From Caulobacter sp. (GTDB taxonomy: Bacteria > Pseudomonadota > Alphaproteobacteria > Caulobacterales > Caulobacteraceae): a stretch of DNA of 62,408 bases. Both the position numbers and the translations under genes were made by a program. The notes under the pieces were generated by a model. It worked only from the letters and a program-made list of their open reading frames with translations, searched no databases and was not told the origin of the DNA. This document shows positions 9,661 to 19,574 of the stretch, one piece after another. The stretch covers positions 1 through 62,408 of the forward strand of contig JAQGIP010000047.1 of the NCBI GenBank assembly GCA_028291055.1. Reading direction: 5' to 3'. Within the stretch, counting starts at the first letter, position 1. Each line of letters starts with the position of its first letter.

Positions 9661-9692
9661 GCGGCCCATCTTCCCTGGCGGAGGTGGGCCGC
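9661..9692 (+). promoter_or_regulatory. Hairpin covering the ribosome-binding site of the next gene
   Basis: GCGGCCCATCT (9661-9671) pairs over 11 bp, one of them U-G, with AGGTGGGCCGC (9682-9692), which ends at the base before ATG 9693. The GGAGG ribosome-binding site (9680-9684) is partly inside the stem. No T-run follows, so it looks more like translational control than a terminator. Confidence 0.5.
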
Positions 9693-9914
9693 ATGCATGT
9701 CTGGGCACAATGGTTGTTGGCGCTGGCGATCCTGATCGTGGCGGGCCTCGCCACCATCTGGGCGGCGCGCAACGGCGCCAAGATCCGGGGAACCCTGGGG
9801 CTGGGCGCCATCCTGCTGGGCTTCGGCCAGGCGATCGATCCGCCCAAGCGCCATATGCTTGAGGCGGCCGACCCCACCAAGCCCGCGCCCGGCAACGACG
9901 AACCGGTGCTCTAG
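9693..9914 (+). CDS. Small single-pass membrane protein (73 aa)
   Basis: A short protein with one hydrophobic segment near residues 4-24 (WAQWLLALAILIVAGLATIW), a small basic stretch, a second mildly hydrophobic Gly-rich region, and a polar tail. GGAGG ends eight bases before the ATG; the in-frame GTG at 9684 has no comparable site. It matches no family I recognise. It lies 62 bases after the exoprotein 2 gene and ends before a palindromic repeat. Confidence 0.6.
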   Translation: MHVWAQWLLALAILIVAGLATIWAARNGAKIRGTLGLGAILLGFGQAIDPPKRHMLEAADPTKPAPGNDEPVL

Positions 9915-9961
9915 GGGCTATGGATAGTTGCGGCGATTGCTGGCCGTCGCCACCCCATCCC

Positions 9962-10137
9962 CTACCGTCACCACCGGACTTGTTCCGGTGGCCCATGAAC
10001 ACCGTGTTTGATGGGGCGTAGCGCCAGCGGAGCCCTTGAGCCCACGTCGCCGGCGCCCTGCGGGAACGCCGCGCCGCGACGCTTCCACCTTCTCACCGGG
10101 CAAGGGATCGCCGGAACAAGTCCGGCGATGACGGTAG
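9962..10137. repeat. Imperfect inverted repeat around CCGGACTTGTTCCGG (type D)
   Basis: The arm at 9962-9994 (core CCGGACTTGTTCCGG) is mirrored at 10105-10137 (core CCGGAACAAGTCCGG). Both arms extend through TACCGTCA outwards with a few mismatches. Each core is itself a small palindrome. The roughly 250-base gap between the small membrane protein gene and the Kazal lipoprotein gene, which converge here, holds little else. Repeats built on CCGGACTTGTTCCGG are a recurring intergenic type in alphaproteobacteria. Confidence 0.75.
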
Positions 10138-10167
10138 GTGGGGGGAAAGCCTAACTGTTCACCGCTC

Positions 10168-10524
10168 CTAGGGCTTGCAGGCCCCCGGCGCGGCGACGCT
10201 GGCGCTCTTGGCCGCGGCCTCGCAGGCGTTGGGATAGGTGTGGCCGTCCATGCCGCAGACGGGGTTGTAGATCTTGGGGCATATCTTGGGGATCGGCCGG
10301 CAGACACCGCTCTTGTCCGGATAAACCGGCGGCGTCATCTGGCAGTAGAAACCCTTGTCGCATTGGATGCCGCCGAAGCCCGCGCACATGGCGCCGGCCG
10401 TGCGTGGCGGCGGTCCGCCCGGGCCGTGGCCCCGCCCATGCCGGGGCGCGGCGTCGCTCTGGCAGGCGCCCAGGCTGCCCACAGCCAGCAGCGCCAGCGC
10501 TATCAAGGCGGACGATCGCGGCAT
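10168..10524 (-). CDS. Kazal-type protease-inhibitor domain lipoprotein
   Basis: A 118-aa protein with a lipoprotein signal peptide (MPRSSALIALALLAVGSLGAC; lipobox LGAC, Cys 21), a Gly/Pro/His-rich linker, a Cys-containing segment (MCAGFGGIQCDKGFYC), and a C-terminal Kazal signature, NPVCGMDGHTYPNAC, ending in GACKP. Kazal domains inhibit serine proteases by a canonical loop; in bacteria they are uncommon and usually lie in the envelope. The spacing of Cys residues suggests disulfides, consistent with a periplasmic or surface location. The target is unknown; possible partners are self-made secreted proteases or proteases of competitors or predators. It is divergent from the amidohydrolase genes. 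Confidence 0.82.
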   Translation of the reverse strand: MPRSSALIALALLAVGSLGACQSDAAPRHGRGHGPGGPPPRTAGAMCAGFGGIQCDKGFYCQMTPPVYPDKSGVCRPIPKICPKIYNPVCGMDGHTYPNACEAAAKSASVAAPGACKP

Positions 10525-10668
10525 GGCGTTCTCCCGAATTCGTTTCAGGCGTGAAATCTAACCCACAATGACAGAGGGCGTTGCGATTTTTCGACCGCTG
10601 TTCGGTCAAGCAGCGCTTGATAAGCGTTGCCAATTGGTCTGATCTGCGCGCCTCGCACGGGGCACTTC

Positions 10669-12141
10669 ATGACCTTCAGACTAGGCGCGGCGCTGGCCGC
10701 AATCACCATGGGCGCGCTGCTTGCCAGCTGCGCCACGGATGGAACATCGCCGCCGCCCAAGCATGGCGACTCGGCCCAGGCCGACAAGCCGGCGGCCAAA
10801 CCGCTGCCGGCCGGTCTCGATCCGACCACGGATATGAACCCCTTCCCCTCTACCTACCAGGCCCTGCCCTCGCGGCCGACGGCCATCATCCACGCCACGG
10901 TGCTGACCGGCGACGGCAAGGAGATCGCCGACGGCGTGGTGATCATGTCGGGCGGCAAGCTGGTGTCCGTAGGCGGTCCGGAGACGGCCATCCCCGCCGA
11001 CGTCACCGTCATCGACGCCAAGGGCAAGTTCGTCACCCCCGGCATCATCGATCCCCACAGCCACCTGGGCGTCTATCCCTCGCCGGAAGTCAGCTCGCGC
11101 CAGGACGGCAATGAACTAACCGATCCCAATACGGCGGGCGTGTGGGCCGAGAATTCGGTGTGGCCGGGCGACCCCGGCTTCAACCGGGCGCGGGCCGGCG
11201 GCATCACCACCCTGGAAGTCCTGCCCGGCTCCGGCAACCTGTTCGGCGGCCGCGCGGCCATCCTGAAGAATGTGCCGGCGGTGACCATGCAGGGTATGAA
11301 GTTCCCCGGCGCCCCCTATGGCCTGAAGATGGCCTGCGGCGAAAACCCCAAGCGCGTTTATGGCTCCAAGGGCCGCTCGCCCTCGACCGCCATGGGCAAT
11401 GTGTTCGGCTACCGGAAGGCCTGGATCGACGCGGTGGACTACAAGCGCCGCTGGGACGACTACCACGCCAAGGTCGCCCACGGCGACAAGGCCGACCCGC
11501 CCAAGCGCGACCTGACGCTGGATACCCTGATGGGCGTGCTGAACGGCGACATCCGCATCCAGAACCACTGCTACCGCGCCGATGAAATGGCCCAGATGAT
11601 CGACATCAGCCACGAGTTCGGCTTTCACGTGACGATGTTCCACCACGCGTCGGAGGGCTACAAGGTCGCCGAGCTTCTGGCCAAGGAAGGGGTCTGCATG
11701 ACCACCTGGGCCGACTGGTCGGGCTTCAAGATGGAAAGCTACGACGGCATTGAGGCCAACGCCGCCATCGCCTATCGCAAGGGCGCCTGCGTCTCGATCC
11801 ACTCCGACGACCCGATCATCACCCAGCATCTGAACCAGGAGGCGGGGATAGCGATGGCGGCCGGCAACAGGATAGGCCTCAACATCACCCGGGCCGAAGC
11901 CATCGTCTGGATCACCGGCAACAGCGCCAAGGCGCTGGGCATCGACGGGATGACCGGCTCGCTCAACACCGGCAAGAACGCCGACGTGGTGATCTGGAGC
12001 GCCGATCCCTTCAGCGTCTACAGCGTCGCCGAACGCGTCTTCATCGACGGCGCGCTCGTCTATGACCGTCACGATCCGCGCTATCAGCCCAAGTCCGACT
12101 TCGAACTCGGCCAGCCCGGCGAAGGGGCCTTCCACCAATGA
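10669..12141 (+). CDS. Lipoprotein amidohydrolase (imidazolonepropionase-like)
   Basis: A 490-aa metal-dependent hydrolase of the amidohydrolase superfamily. The start is ATG 10669, giving a lipoprotein signal peptide (MTFRLGAALAAITMGALLASC), so it should be anchored in the envelope. The metal site is intact: HSH in GIIDPHSHLGVYPS, a His in FHVTMFHHASEGYK, and Asp in SIHSDDPI. The C-terminal GKNADVVIWSADPF is the usual return to the small beta domain. The stop overlaps the ATG of a second amidohydrolase gene (ATGA), so the two are co-expressed. The substrate, perhaps a cyclic amide or peptide, cannot be told. Confidence 0.88.
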   Translation: MTFRLGAALAAITMGALLASCATDGTSPPPKHGDSAQADKPAAKPLPAGLDPTTDMNPFPSTYQALPSRPTAIIHATVLTGDGKEIADGVVIMSGGKLVSVGGPETAIPADVTVIDAKGKFVTPGIIDPHSHLGVYPSPEVSSRQDGNELTDPNTAGVWAENSVWPGDPGFNRARAGGITTLEVLPGSGNLFGGRAAILKNVPAVTMQGMKFPGAPYGLKMACGENPKRVYGSKGRSPSTAMGNVFGYRKAWIDAVDYKRRWDDYHAKVAHGDKADPPKRDLTLDTLMGVLNGDIRIQNHCYRADEMAQMIDISHEFGFHVTMFHHASEGYKVAELLAKEGVCMTTWADWSGFKMESYDGIEANAAIAYRKGACVSIHSDDPIITQHLNQEAGIAMAAGNRIGLNITRAEAIVWITGNSAKALGIDGMTGSLNTGKNADVVIWSADPFSVYSVAERVFIDGALVYDRHDPRYQPKSDFELGQPGEGAFHQ

Positions 12142-13493
12142 GAAACGCCCTGAAGAAGACCCTGCTGGCGGCCGCCGCCCTGCTCATCGCCACCCCGGCC
12201 TTCGCCGAGACCGTGGCCATCGTCAACGCCCGCGTCGAGACTGTGAGCGCCGCCGGTCCGATCGCGTCGGGCAGCGTGGTGATCAAGGACGGCAAGATCG
12301 TCGCGGTCGGCGCCAATGTGGCCGTGCCCGCCGGCGCGCGGGTGGTGGACGCCCATGGCGGCGTCGTCACGCCGGGCATGATCGCGCCCTCCTCCTCCAT
12401 CTCGGTGGCCGAGGTCGATGGCCTGCGCGAGACCCGTGACGACCGGGCCGGCCAGTATGTGTCGGCCGGCTTCGACGTGCAGTACGGCGTCAACCCCGCC
12501 TCCGCCCTGATCCCCCTGGCCCGCCAGACCGGCATGACCCGCGCGGTCGTGACCCCGATCCTGGGCCGCGGCGGCTTCGGCGAAGACGAGGAGACCCGCA
12601 CCGCCGACTACACCGCCGGCGGCGACGACAGCGGCCGCGACCCCGGCCTGTTCGCCGGCCAGGCCGCCATCGTGCGGCTGACCACCGGCGACCCCAACCC
12701 CGTGGTGCGCGCCCGCGTCGCCGTGGCGCTGGACATGGGCCAGGACGGCGCGCGCAACGCCGGCGGCGGACGCGGCGCCTCCATCGTACTGATCAAGGCC
12801 GCCTTCGCAGACGCCCGCAGCTATGCCGCCAACCGCGCGGCCTATGAGCGGGGCCAGACGCGCAGCTACGCCATGAGCAAGGTCGATCTCGAGGCGCTGG
12901 TCCCCGTGGTCCAGGGCAAGGTTCCGCTGCTGATCCGCGTCCACCGCGCCTCCGACATCCTCCAGGTCATCCGCCTGGCCCAGGAAGAGCATGTGACGGT
13001 GATCATCGAGGGCGCCGAAGAGGGCTGGATGGTGGCGCCCGATCTCGCCCGCGCCGGCATTCCGGTGATCATCGACAGCGAGGCCGACCTGCCCCGCGAC
13101 TTCGAAACCCTGGGCTCGCGCCTGGACAACGCCACCCGGCTGCAGGCGGCCGGCGTGCTGGTGTCGATCACCGGCGCGCGCGACTTCACCAACCTGCGCC
13201 AGGAACGCTTCAACGCCGGCACGGCGGTGGCCAACGGCCTGCCCTACCAGGCGGCCCTGGCCTCGGTCACGCTGAACCCCGCCAAGATCTGGGGCATGGC
13301 CGACCGGGTGGGCTCCATCGAGGTGGGCAAGGACGCCGACCTGGTGATCTGGAGCGGCGACCCGTTGGAGTTGGCCAGCTGGCCGGTGTCGGTCTTCATC
13401 GGCGGCGTCGAACAGCCCAACACCTCGCGCGGCTTGCAGCTGCGCGACCGCTACATGCACCCCGCCGACGGCATGCCGCCGGCCTATCACTAG
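12138..13493 (+). CDS. Exported amidohydrolase-like protein with degenerate metal site
   Basis: A 451-aa protein with a cleavable signal peptide (MRNALKKTLLAAAALLIATPAFA) and an amidohydrolase fold, coupled to the preceding gene by an ATGA overlap. The N-terminal beta sandwich (VAIVNARVETV, GGVVTPGMIAPS) and C-terminal GKDADLVIWSGDPLE are family-typical. The first metal-binding motif, normally HxH, reads APSSS, so two ligands are missing; a His survives in LIRVHRASDI. It may be a structural partner of its catalytic neighbour or use an altered site. Overall family is certain, activity doubtful. Confidence 0.85.
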   Translation: MRNALKKTLLAAAALLIATPAFAETVAIVNARVETVSAAGPIASGSVVIKDGKIVAVGANVAVPAGARVVDAHGGVVTPGMIAPSSSISVAEVDGLRETRDDRAGQYVSAGFDVQYGVNPASALIPLARQTGMTRAVVTPILGRGGFGEDEETRTADYTAGGDDSGRDPGLFAGQAAIVRLTTGDPNPVVRARVAVALDMGQDGARNAGGGRGASIVLIKAAFADARSYAANRAAYERGQTRSYAMSKVDLEALVPVVQGKVPLLIRVHRASDILQVIRLAQEEHVTVIIEGAEEGWMVAPDLARAGIPVIIDSEADLPRDFETLGSRLDNATRLQAAGVLVSITGARDFTNLRQERFNAGTAVANGLPYQAALASVTLNPAKIWGMADRVGSIEVGKDADLVIWSGDPLELASWPVSVFIGGVEQPNTSRGLQLRDRYMHPADGMPPAYH

Positions 13494-13507
13494 GGCCTGC
13501 AACGAGC

Positions 13508-13653
13508 GGGGGACATGTACGGTCTCAAACCAGTGTGGGTTCGTCCCGAGGCTCGACCGTACGTGTCCCCAAGTGCTTGGAGCCCCGGATCTGGGGACAC
13601 GTACGGTCCGTCTTCCTGCCTCGCCGGGTCGATCTGAGAGCGTACATGGCCCC
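13508..13653. repeat. Nested palindromic element, copy 1 (type A)
   Basis: Outer arms at 13508-13527 (GGGGGACATGTACGGTCTCA) and 13635-13653; inner arms ACCGTACGTGTCCCC at 13556-13570 and its exact complement at 13593-13607. It fills the gap between two convergent genes, 14 bases after one stop codon and 9 bases from the other. Confidence 0.88.
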
Positions 13654-13662
13654 GGCCGAGGT

Positions 13663-13986
13663 TCAGCGCGCGCCGACCCGGTTCAGGACTTCCTTGGGGA
13701 TGCCGTAGTGGGCGATGGCGCCACGCTGGTCCTTGATGCCGATCACCTCGCGCTGAACGAAATAGCGCCACACCGCGTCGGCCGCGCCGCGCAGCAGGGT
13801 GTCGCGCGCCTCGGGGTCGACCCCGTTCGCATCGCCTTCGCGCAGGAGCCTGAGGGCCGTCTCCACGCCCCGGCCCATGCGGCCCAGGTTGGCGGCCTGT
13901 TCGCCGGCCAGTTCGGAGGTCAGGTCGTCCGCGCCGGCCTGGAGCCGGGGGTCGGAGCTGGGCATCTGCGGCATTCGGAAGGACAT
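13663..13986 (-). CDS. DUF6665-like conserved protein (107 aa)
   Basis: A small cytoplasmic, helix-rich protein. The C-terminal half, AVWRYFVQREVIGIKDQR followed by IAHYGIPKEVLNRVG, resembles what I recall of the DUF6665 family, whose function is unknown. ATG 13986 is chosen because the frame further upstream runs into parE, transcribed the other way; ATG 13974 is also possible. It is divergent from parE with about 130 bases between, and its 3' end abuts a palindromic repeat. Confidence 0.7.
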   Translation of the reverse strand: MSFRMPQMPSSDPRLQAGADDLTSELAGEQAANLGRMGRGVETALRLLREGDANGVDPEARDTLLRGAADAVWRYFVQREVIGIKDQRGAIAHYGIPKEVLNRVGAR

Positions 13987-14113
13987 CACGACAACATAGG
14001 TCGCACGTTCAGGATTTTCAGCCCTCGCGGCATCACGCCGCCCGCTTGGCCTCTTGCCGCCGGTCGAAATGACGCGCGATAGGAAGGTCGAGAATCCGCC
14101 TAGAGTCCCCGTG

Positions 14114-16177
<2,064 letters not shown>

Positions 16178-16199
16178 GAGCGGACCGCCCGCCTCGGCC

Positions 16200-16343
16200 G
16201 GGGACATGTACGCTCTCAAACACGGGTGACGACGCGAGGCGCCCAACCGTACGTGTCCCCCAAAGGTTGGCGCACGGCATTGGGGACACGCACGGTCCGC
16301 CATCGGAGCGAGCCGGCATCGGTTTGAGAGCGTACATGTCCCC
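16200..16343. repeat. Nested palindromic element, copy 2 (type A)
   Basis: Outer arms GGGGACATGTACGCTCTCA at 16200-16218 and its perfect complement at 16325-16343; inner arms at 16246-16260 and 16282-16296 (one base differs). It spans the gap between the convergent parE and thpR genes, ending 4 bases before the thpR stop. Confidence 0.9.
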
Positions 16344-16347
16344 GCCC

Positions 16348-16992
16348 TCAGCCCTTCAGGGGCCATCGCCCTCTGATGGCGTATCGCGTCTGCCCAACGA
16401 AGCTCTGGACCAGCACCAGGGACGCCGCCCGCCAGCGGATCGGCGTGATCGCGCGTTCCTCGACCGTGGTGCGGCTGTAGGCCACCGTCATGTGGGGCTC
16501 GAAGGTCCGCGCCGACCTCGGCTCCGCGCCCCTCATCAGGGCGTCAACGATCTGCTGCTGCAAAAGCCGAACGCCCATTACGCCGTCCTGGCCCAGCAGG
16601 ACGACCGGCTGAGGGCCGCCGCCCCTGCCCTTTCCGAACGTCACGATCCGATCGAACGCGACGTCGAAGGCCGGCATGGTGACGGCCTTCACCAGCTCGC
16701 CGGCCTGCTCGAACAGGCTGTCTGGAATGGTATCCGCCGCCATGATCCCGGCCAGCGAGATGTGCCAGATTTCGTCAGGACGGCGTCCGTTGAAGATGCC
16801 CGCGGTATCGCAGAGACAATGGATATCCGGCGCGATCCGCAGCCTGTCCCGGTCATCCGGCATGAGCGCGAAGAAGGCGCGCTGCCCGGCTGGCGGATCA
16901 CCCTTGCGTCGCCGGCGGCGGGGTGCGCCGGCGGTATAGCCGCCGCGCAGATCAAGGCTCAGCTGGCGCTCGTCTTGCGATGGCTGAGCCAC
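16348..16992 (-). CDS. thpR: RNA 2',3'-cyclic phosphodiesterase, 2H family
   Basis: A 214-aa member of the 2H phosphoesterase superfamily, which hydrolyses 2',3'-cyclic phosphate RNA ends and can ligate tRNA halves in vitro. The two catalytic H-x-T/S-x motifs are visible: HISL in DEIWHISLAGI near residue 77 and HMTV in TFEPHMTVAYSR near 168. The N-terminus has a basic linker (PRRRRRKGD) and FFALMPDDRDRL, the usual first strand. Length is slightly above the typical 180-190 residues because of an N-terminal extension. It converges on parE with a palindromic repeat between. Confidence 0.87.
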   Translation of the reverse strand: MAQPSQDERQLSLDLRGGYTAGAPRRRRRKGDPPAGQRAFFALMPDDRDRLRIAPDIHCLCDTAGIFNGRRPDEIWHISLAGIMAADTIPDSLFEQAGELVKAVTMPAFDVAFDRIVTFGKGRGGGPQPVVLLGQDGVMGVRLLQQQIVDALMRGAEPRSARTFEPHMTVAYSRTTVEERAITPIRWRAASLVLVQSFVGQTRYAIRGRWPLKG

Positions 16993-17083
16993 GGGCCGTC
17001 CTCCACTGCGGCCAAACGACCGAACGCAGAGTTACCACAAACGAGAACAATACAAGAACATTTACGTGGCGTTGGGCGCGCCT

Positions 17084-17443
17084 TTACCGCCCCGGCTCCA
17101 ATCGGTTCTTCAGCGGCTCGCCTTTGGGGCTCTTCGACGCCCAGGTCCCGCCCGGCCCGACGTTGGGGATCGACTGGCAAAAGGTGAACAGCGACGGCGT
17201 CGGATTGGTCTGCTTCAGGCAGACCTTCTCCCCCTTCAGCTTCCAGGTCCCGGCATAGTGGGCGCCCTTGGCTCCGATGCCCGTGTAGGTGCCGTCGCGA
17301 TTGAGGAACAGCCTGGCGGAGCGGCCGCTGGGATAGGTCGAGACGATCGTACCCTTGAAGGCCGGCGTCAGGTCGGGGGCGGCAAGGGCGGACCCGGCCA
17401 GCAGGGACGCGGCAAGGACGAAGGCAGGCAGGGATCGGGTCAT
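17084..17443 (-). CDS. Small secreted protein, paralogue of the one at 38054
   Basis: A 119-aa protein with a clear signal peptide (MTRSLPAFVLAASLLAGSALA). The mature part, beginning APDLTPAFKGTIVSTYPSGR, looks like a small beta barrel or sandwich: IVSTYPSGRSARLFLNRDG, GIGAKGAHYAGTWKLKG, then KVCLKQ. The protein at 38054-38422 shares the pattern STYPxGRxARLxLxxDGxY...GxWxxKGxKVCLKQ and a second Cys in FxxC, so two Cys may form a disulfide. No named family is recognised; periplasmic or secreted location is inferred. Confidence 0.75.
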   Translation of the reverse strand: MTRSLPAFVLAASLLAGSALAAPDLTPAFKGTIVSTYPSGRSARLFLNRDGTYTGIGAKGAHYAGTWKLKGEKVCLKQTNPTPSLFTFCQSIPNVGPGGTWASKSPKGEPLKNRLEPGR

Positions 17444-17588
17444 GTGGGCTCCAGGATATCCGACGATCTAACGCGCGGCGGGGCAAACCGTGACGTTGAT
17501 AGCTCGCGCGTGAAGGCCAACATTGACTTGGCGGCCCCAACCTCTTGATCGGCAAGCGTTCGGCGCGTTTCGCCGCGCCCGGTTTACG

Positions 17589-17616
17589 TTGACTTGCCGC
17601 ACGGTGCGCCTATGTA
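17589..17616 (+). promoter_or_regulatory. Candidate sigma-70-type promoter of the DEAD-box helicase gene
   Basis: TTGACT (17589-17594) and TATGTA (17611-17616) are 16 bases apart, 86 bases before the helicase ATG, leaving a 5' leader of about 80 bases. Confidence 0.4.
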
Positions 17617-17701
17617 TCGGCGCAATTCAGAGCAGGTCTGGCGAATCCGCGCCGCCCGTTCGCCCAACCCGGGCGGCTCTGGAATTTGTTCACAGCGAGA
17701 T

Positions 17702-19528
17702 ATGACTGAATTTTCCGATCTGGGCCTGAGCCCTACGACCCTTCAAGCGGTCATCGCGAGCGGTTACACCACCGCCACCCCCATTCAAGAGCAGGCCATC
17801 CCGGTGGCCCTGGCCGGGCAGGACGTGCTGGGCATCGCCCAGACCGGCACCGGCAAGACGGCGGCCTTCACCCTGCCGATGATCGACCGGCTGTCAGCCG
17901 GCCGCGCCAAGTCGCGCATGCCGCGCGCCCTGGTCATCGCGCCGACCCGTGAGCTGGCCGACCAGGTCGCCTCGTCCTTCGAGAAGTACGCCAAGGGCAC
18001 CAAGCTGACCTGGGCTCTGCTGATCGGCGGCGTGTCCTTCTCCGACCAGGAAGCCAAGCTTAACCGCGGCGTCGATGTGCTGATCGCCACCCCCGGCCGG
18101 CTGCTCGACCATTTCGAGCGCGGCAAGCTGCTGATGACCGGCGTGCAGATCATGGTCGTCGATGAAGCCGACCGCATGCTCGACATGGGCTTCATTCCCG
18201 ACATCGAGCGCATCTTCAAACTGACCCCGCCGAAGAAGCAGACGCTGTTCTTCTCCGCCACCATGCCGCCGGAAATCACCCGGCTGACCAAGCAGTTCCT
18301 GCGCGACCCCATCCGCATCGAGGCGACGCGTCCGGCCACCACCGCCGAGACCATCACCCAGGTGATCGTGCGCGTGCCGGTCAACTCGCCTTCGGCCAAG
18401 CGCATGGCGCTGCGCGCCCTGGTGGCGCGCGAGGACGTGCGCAACGGCATCGTCTTCTGTAACCGCAAGTCGGAAGTCGACATCGTCGCCAAGTCGCTGC
18501 GCGTGCACGGCTTCGACGCCGCCGCCATCCACGGCGACCTCGACCAGCAGACGCGCATGAAGACGCTGGAGAACTTCCGCAAGGGCGAGCTGAAGCTGCT
18601 CGTCGCCTCCGACGTGGCCGCGCGCGGCCTGGACGTGCCGGACGTCTCCCACGTGTTCAACTTCGATGTGCCCCACCACGCCGACGACTATGTCCACCGC
18701 ATCGGCCGCACCGGCCGGGCCGGCAAGCTGGGCACCGCCTATATGCTGGTCACCGCCGGCGACGACCGCAACCTGGACAAGGTGCTGAAGCTGATCGGCC
18801 AGAAGCCGGAAGAGCTGGTGCTGGACCTCGACTGGAGCCTGGCCAAGGACGACCGCCGTCCGGCCGGCGGCGAACGCGGAGGCCGTGGCGAACGCGGCGC
18901 TTCGCCCTCGCGGTCCAGGAGCGACCGCCCCAGCCGTGGCCGCCCGGCCTCCGAAACCTCGGTGATGGGCATGGAGGCCGTCGAGGCCCCGCCGCCCCGC
19001 GCCGAACCGCGCGAGAAGCCCGCCGCCGTCGTGGCGCCCGAGGCTGACGCCGACGCCCCTGCCCCCGTCGCCGCCACCGAAGACGGCGCGCCCCGCGAGG
19101 AGCGTCCGCGCCGTGACCGGGGTCGTGGCCGAGGCCGTGATCGCGACCGCGCGCCCCGTGAAGCGTCCGCCGACGCGGTTGCCGAAGCGCCCCGCGAAGC
19201 CCGTGAGGAACCTGTCGCCGAGCGCGCCCCTCGCCAGGAACGTGCGCCCCATGAGGACCGCGCCCCGCGTGAAGAGCGTCCCCGGGAAGACCGTCCCCGT
19301 GGGGATCGGGCGCCCCGCGCCGATCGCGGCCGCCGCGACGAACGCCGCCCCGCCCGCGAACCGGAGAACCCCGGCCGTGGCGATGGCCTCGACCGTTCCA
19401 GCCGTGGCGGCGTGCGCCCGGTGGAGGACCGCGACGACGACGGCCGCCGCGTGAAGGGCTTCGGCTCCGACACCCCGGCCTTCCTGATGCAGGCCCCCCC
19501 GCGCGCCAAACCGGTCGCCGAGGACTAG
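17702..19528 (+). CDS. DEAD-box RNA helicase (RhlE/RhlB type) with long charged tail
   Basis: An ATP-dependent RNA helicase of 608 aa. All core motifs are present: Q motif (GYTTATPIQEQAIP), Walker A (AQTGTGKT), PTRELADQV, TPGRLLDHF, DEAD in VVDEADRMLDMGF, SAT, then the second RecA domain (GIVFCNRKSEV, HGDLDQQTR, ASDVAARGLD, HRIGRTGRAG). After about residue 380 comes a disordered tail of some 230 residues, made of alternating Arg-Glu-Asp-Pro runs with ERAPR-like repeats, which probably binds RNA or RNA-decay partners. Caulobacter RhlB, which joins RNase E, is a candidate orthologue, but I cannot separate RhlB from RhlE by eye. ATG 17702 begins right at the Q-motif region. Confidence 0.92.
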   Translation: MTEFSDLGLSPTTLQAVIASGYTTATPIQEQAIPVALAGQDVLGIAQTGTGKTAAFTLPMIDRLSAGRAKSRMPRALVIAPTRELADQVASSFEKYAKGTKLTWALLIGGVSFSDQEAKLNRGVDVLIATPGRLLDHFERGKLLMTGVQIMVVDEADRMLDMGFIPDIERIFKLTPPKKQTLFFSATMPPEITRLTKQFLRDPIRIEATRPATTAETITQVIVRVPVNSPSAKRMALRALVAREDVRNGIVFCNRKSEVDIVAKSLRVHGFDAAAIHGDLDQQTRMKTLENFRKGELKLLVASDVAARGLDVPDVSHVFNFDVPHHADDYVHRIGRTGRAGKLGTAYMLVTAGDDRNLDKVLKLIGQKPEELVLDLDWSLAKDDRRPAGGERGGRGERGASPSRSRSDRPSRGRPASETSVMGMEAVEAPPPRAEPREKPAAVVAPEADADAPAPVAATEDGAPREERPRRDRGRGRGRDRDRAPREASADAVAEAPREAREEPVAERAPRQERAPHEDRAPREERPREDRPRGDRAPRADRGRRDERRPAREPENPGRGDGLDRSSRGGVRPVEDRDDDGRRVKGFGSDTPAFLMQAPPRAKPVAED

Positions 19529-19574
19529 ACGCCGGGCGGCTGCCGACTGCGGGCGGACGTGCTAGCGTCCCGCC

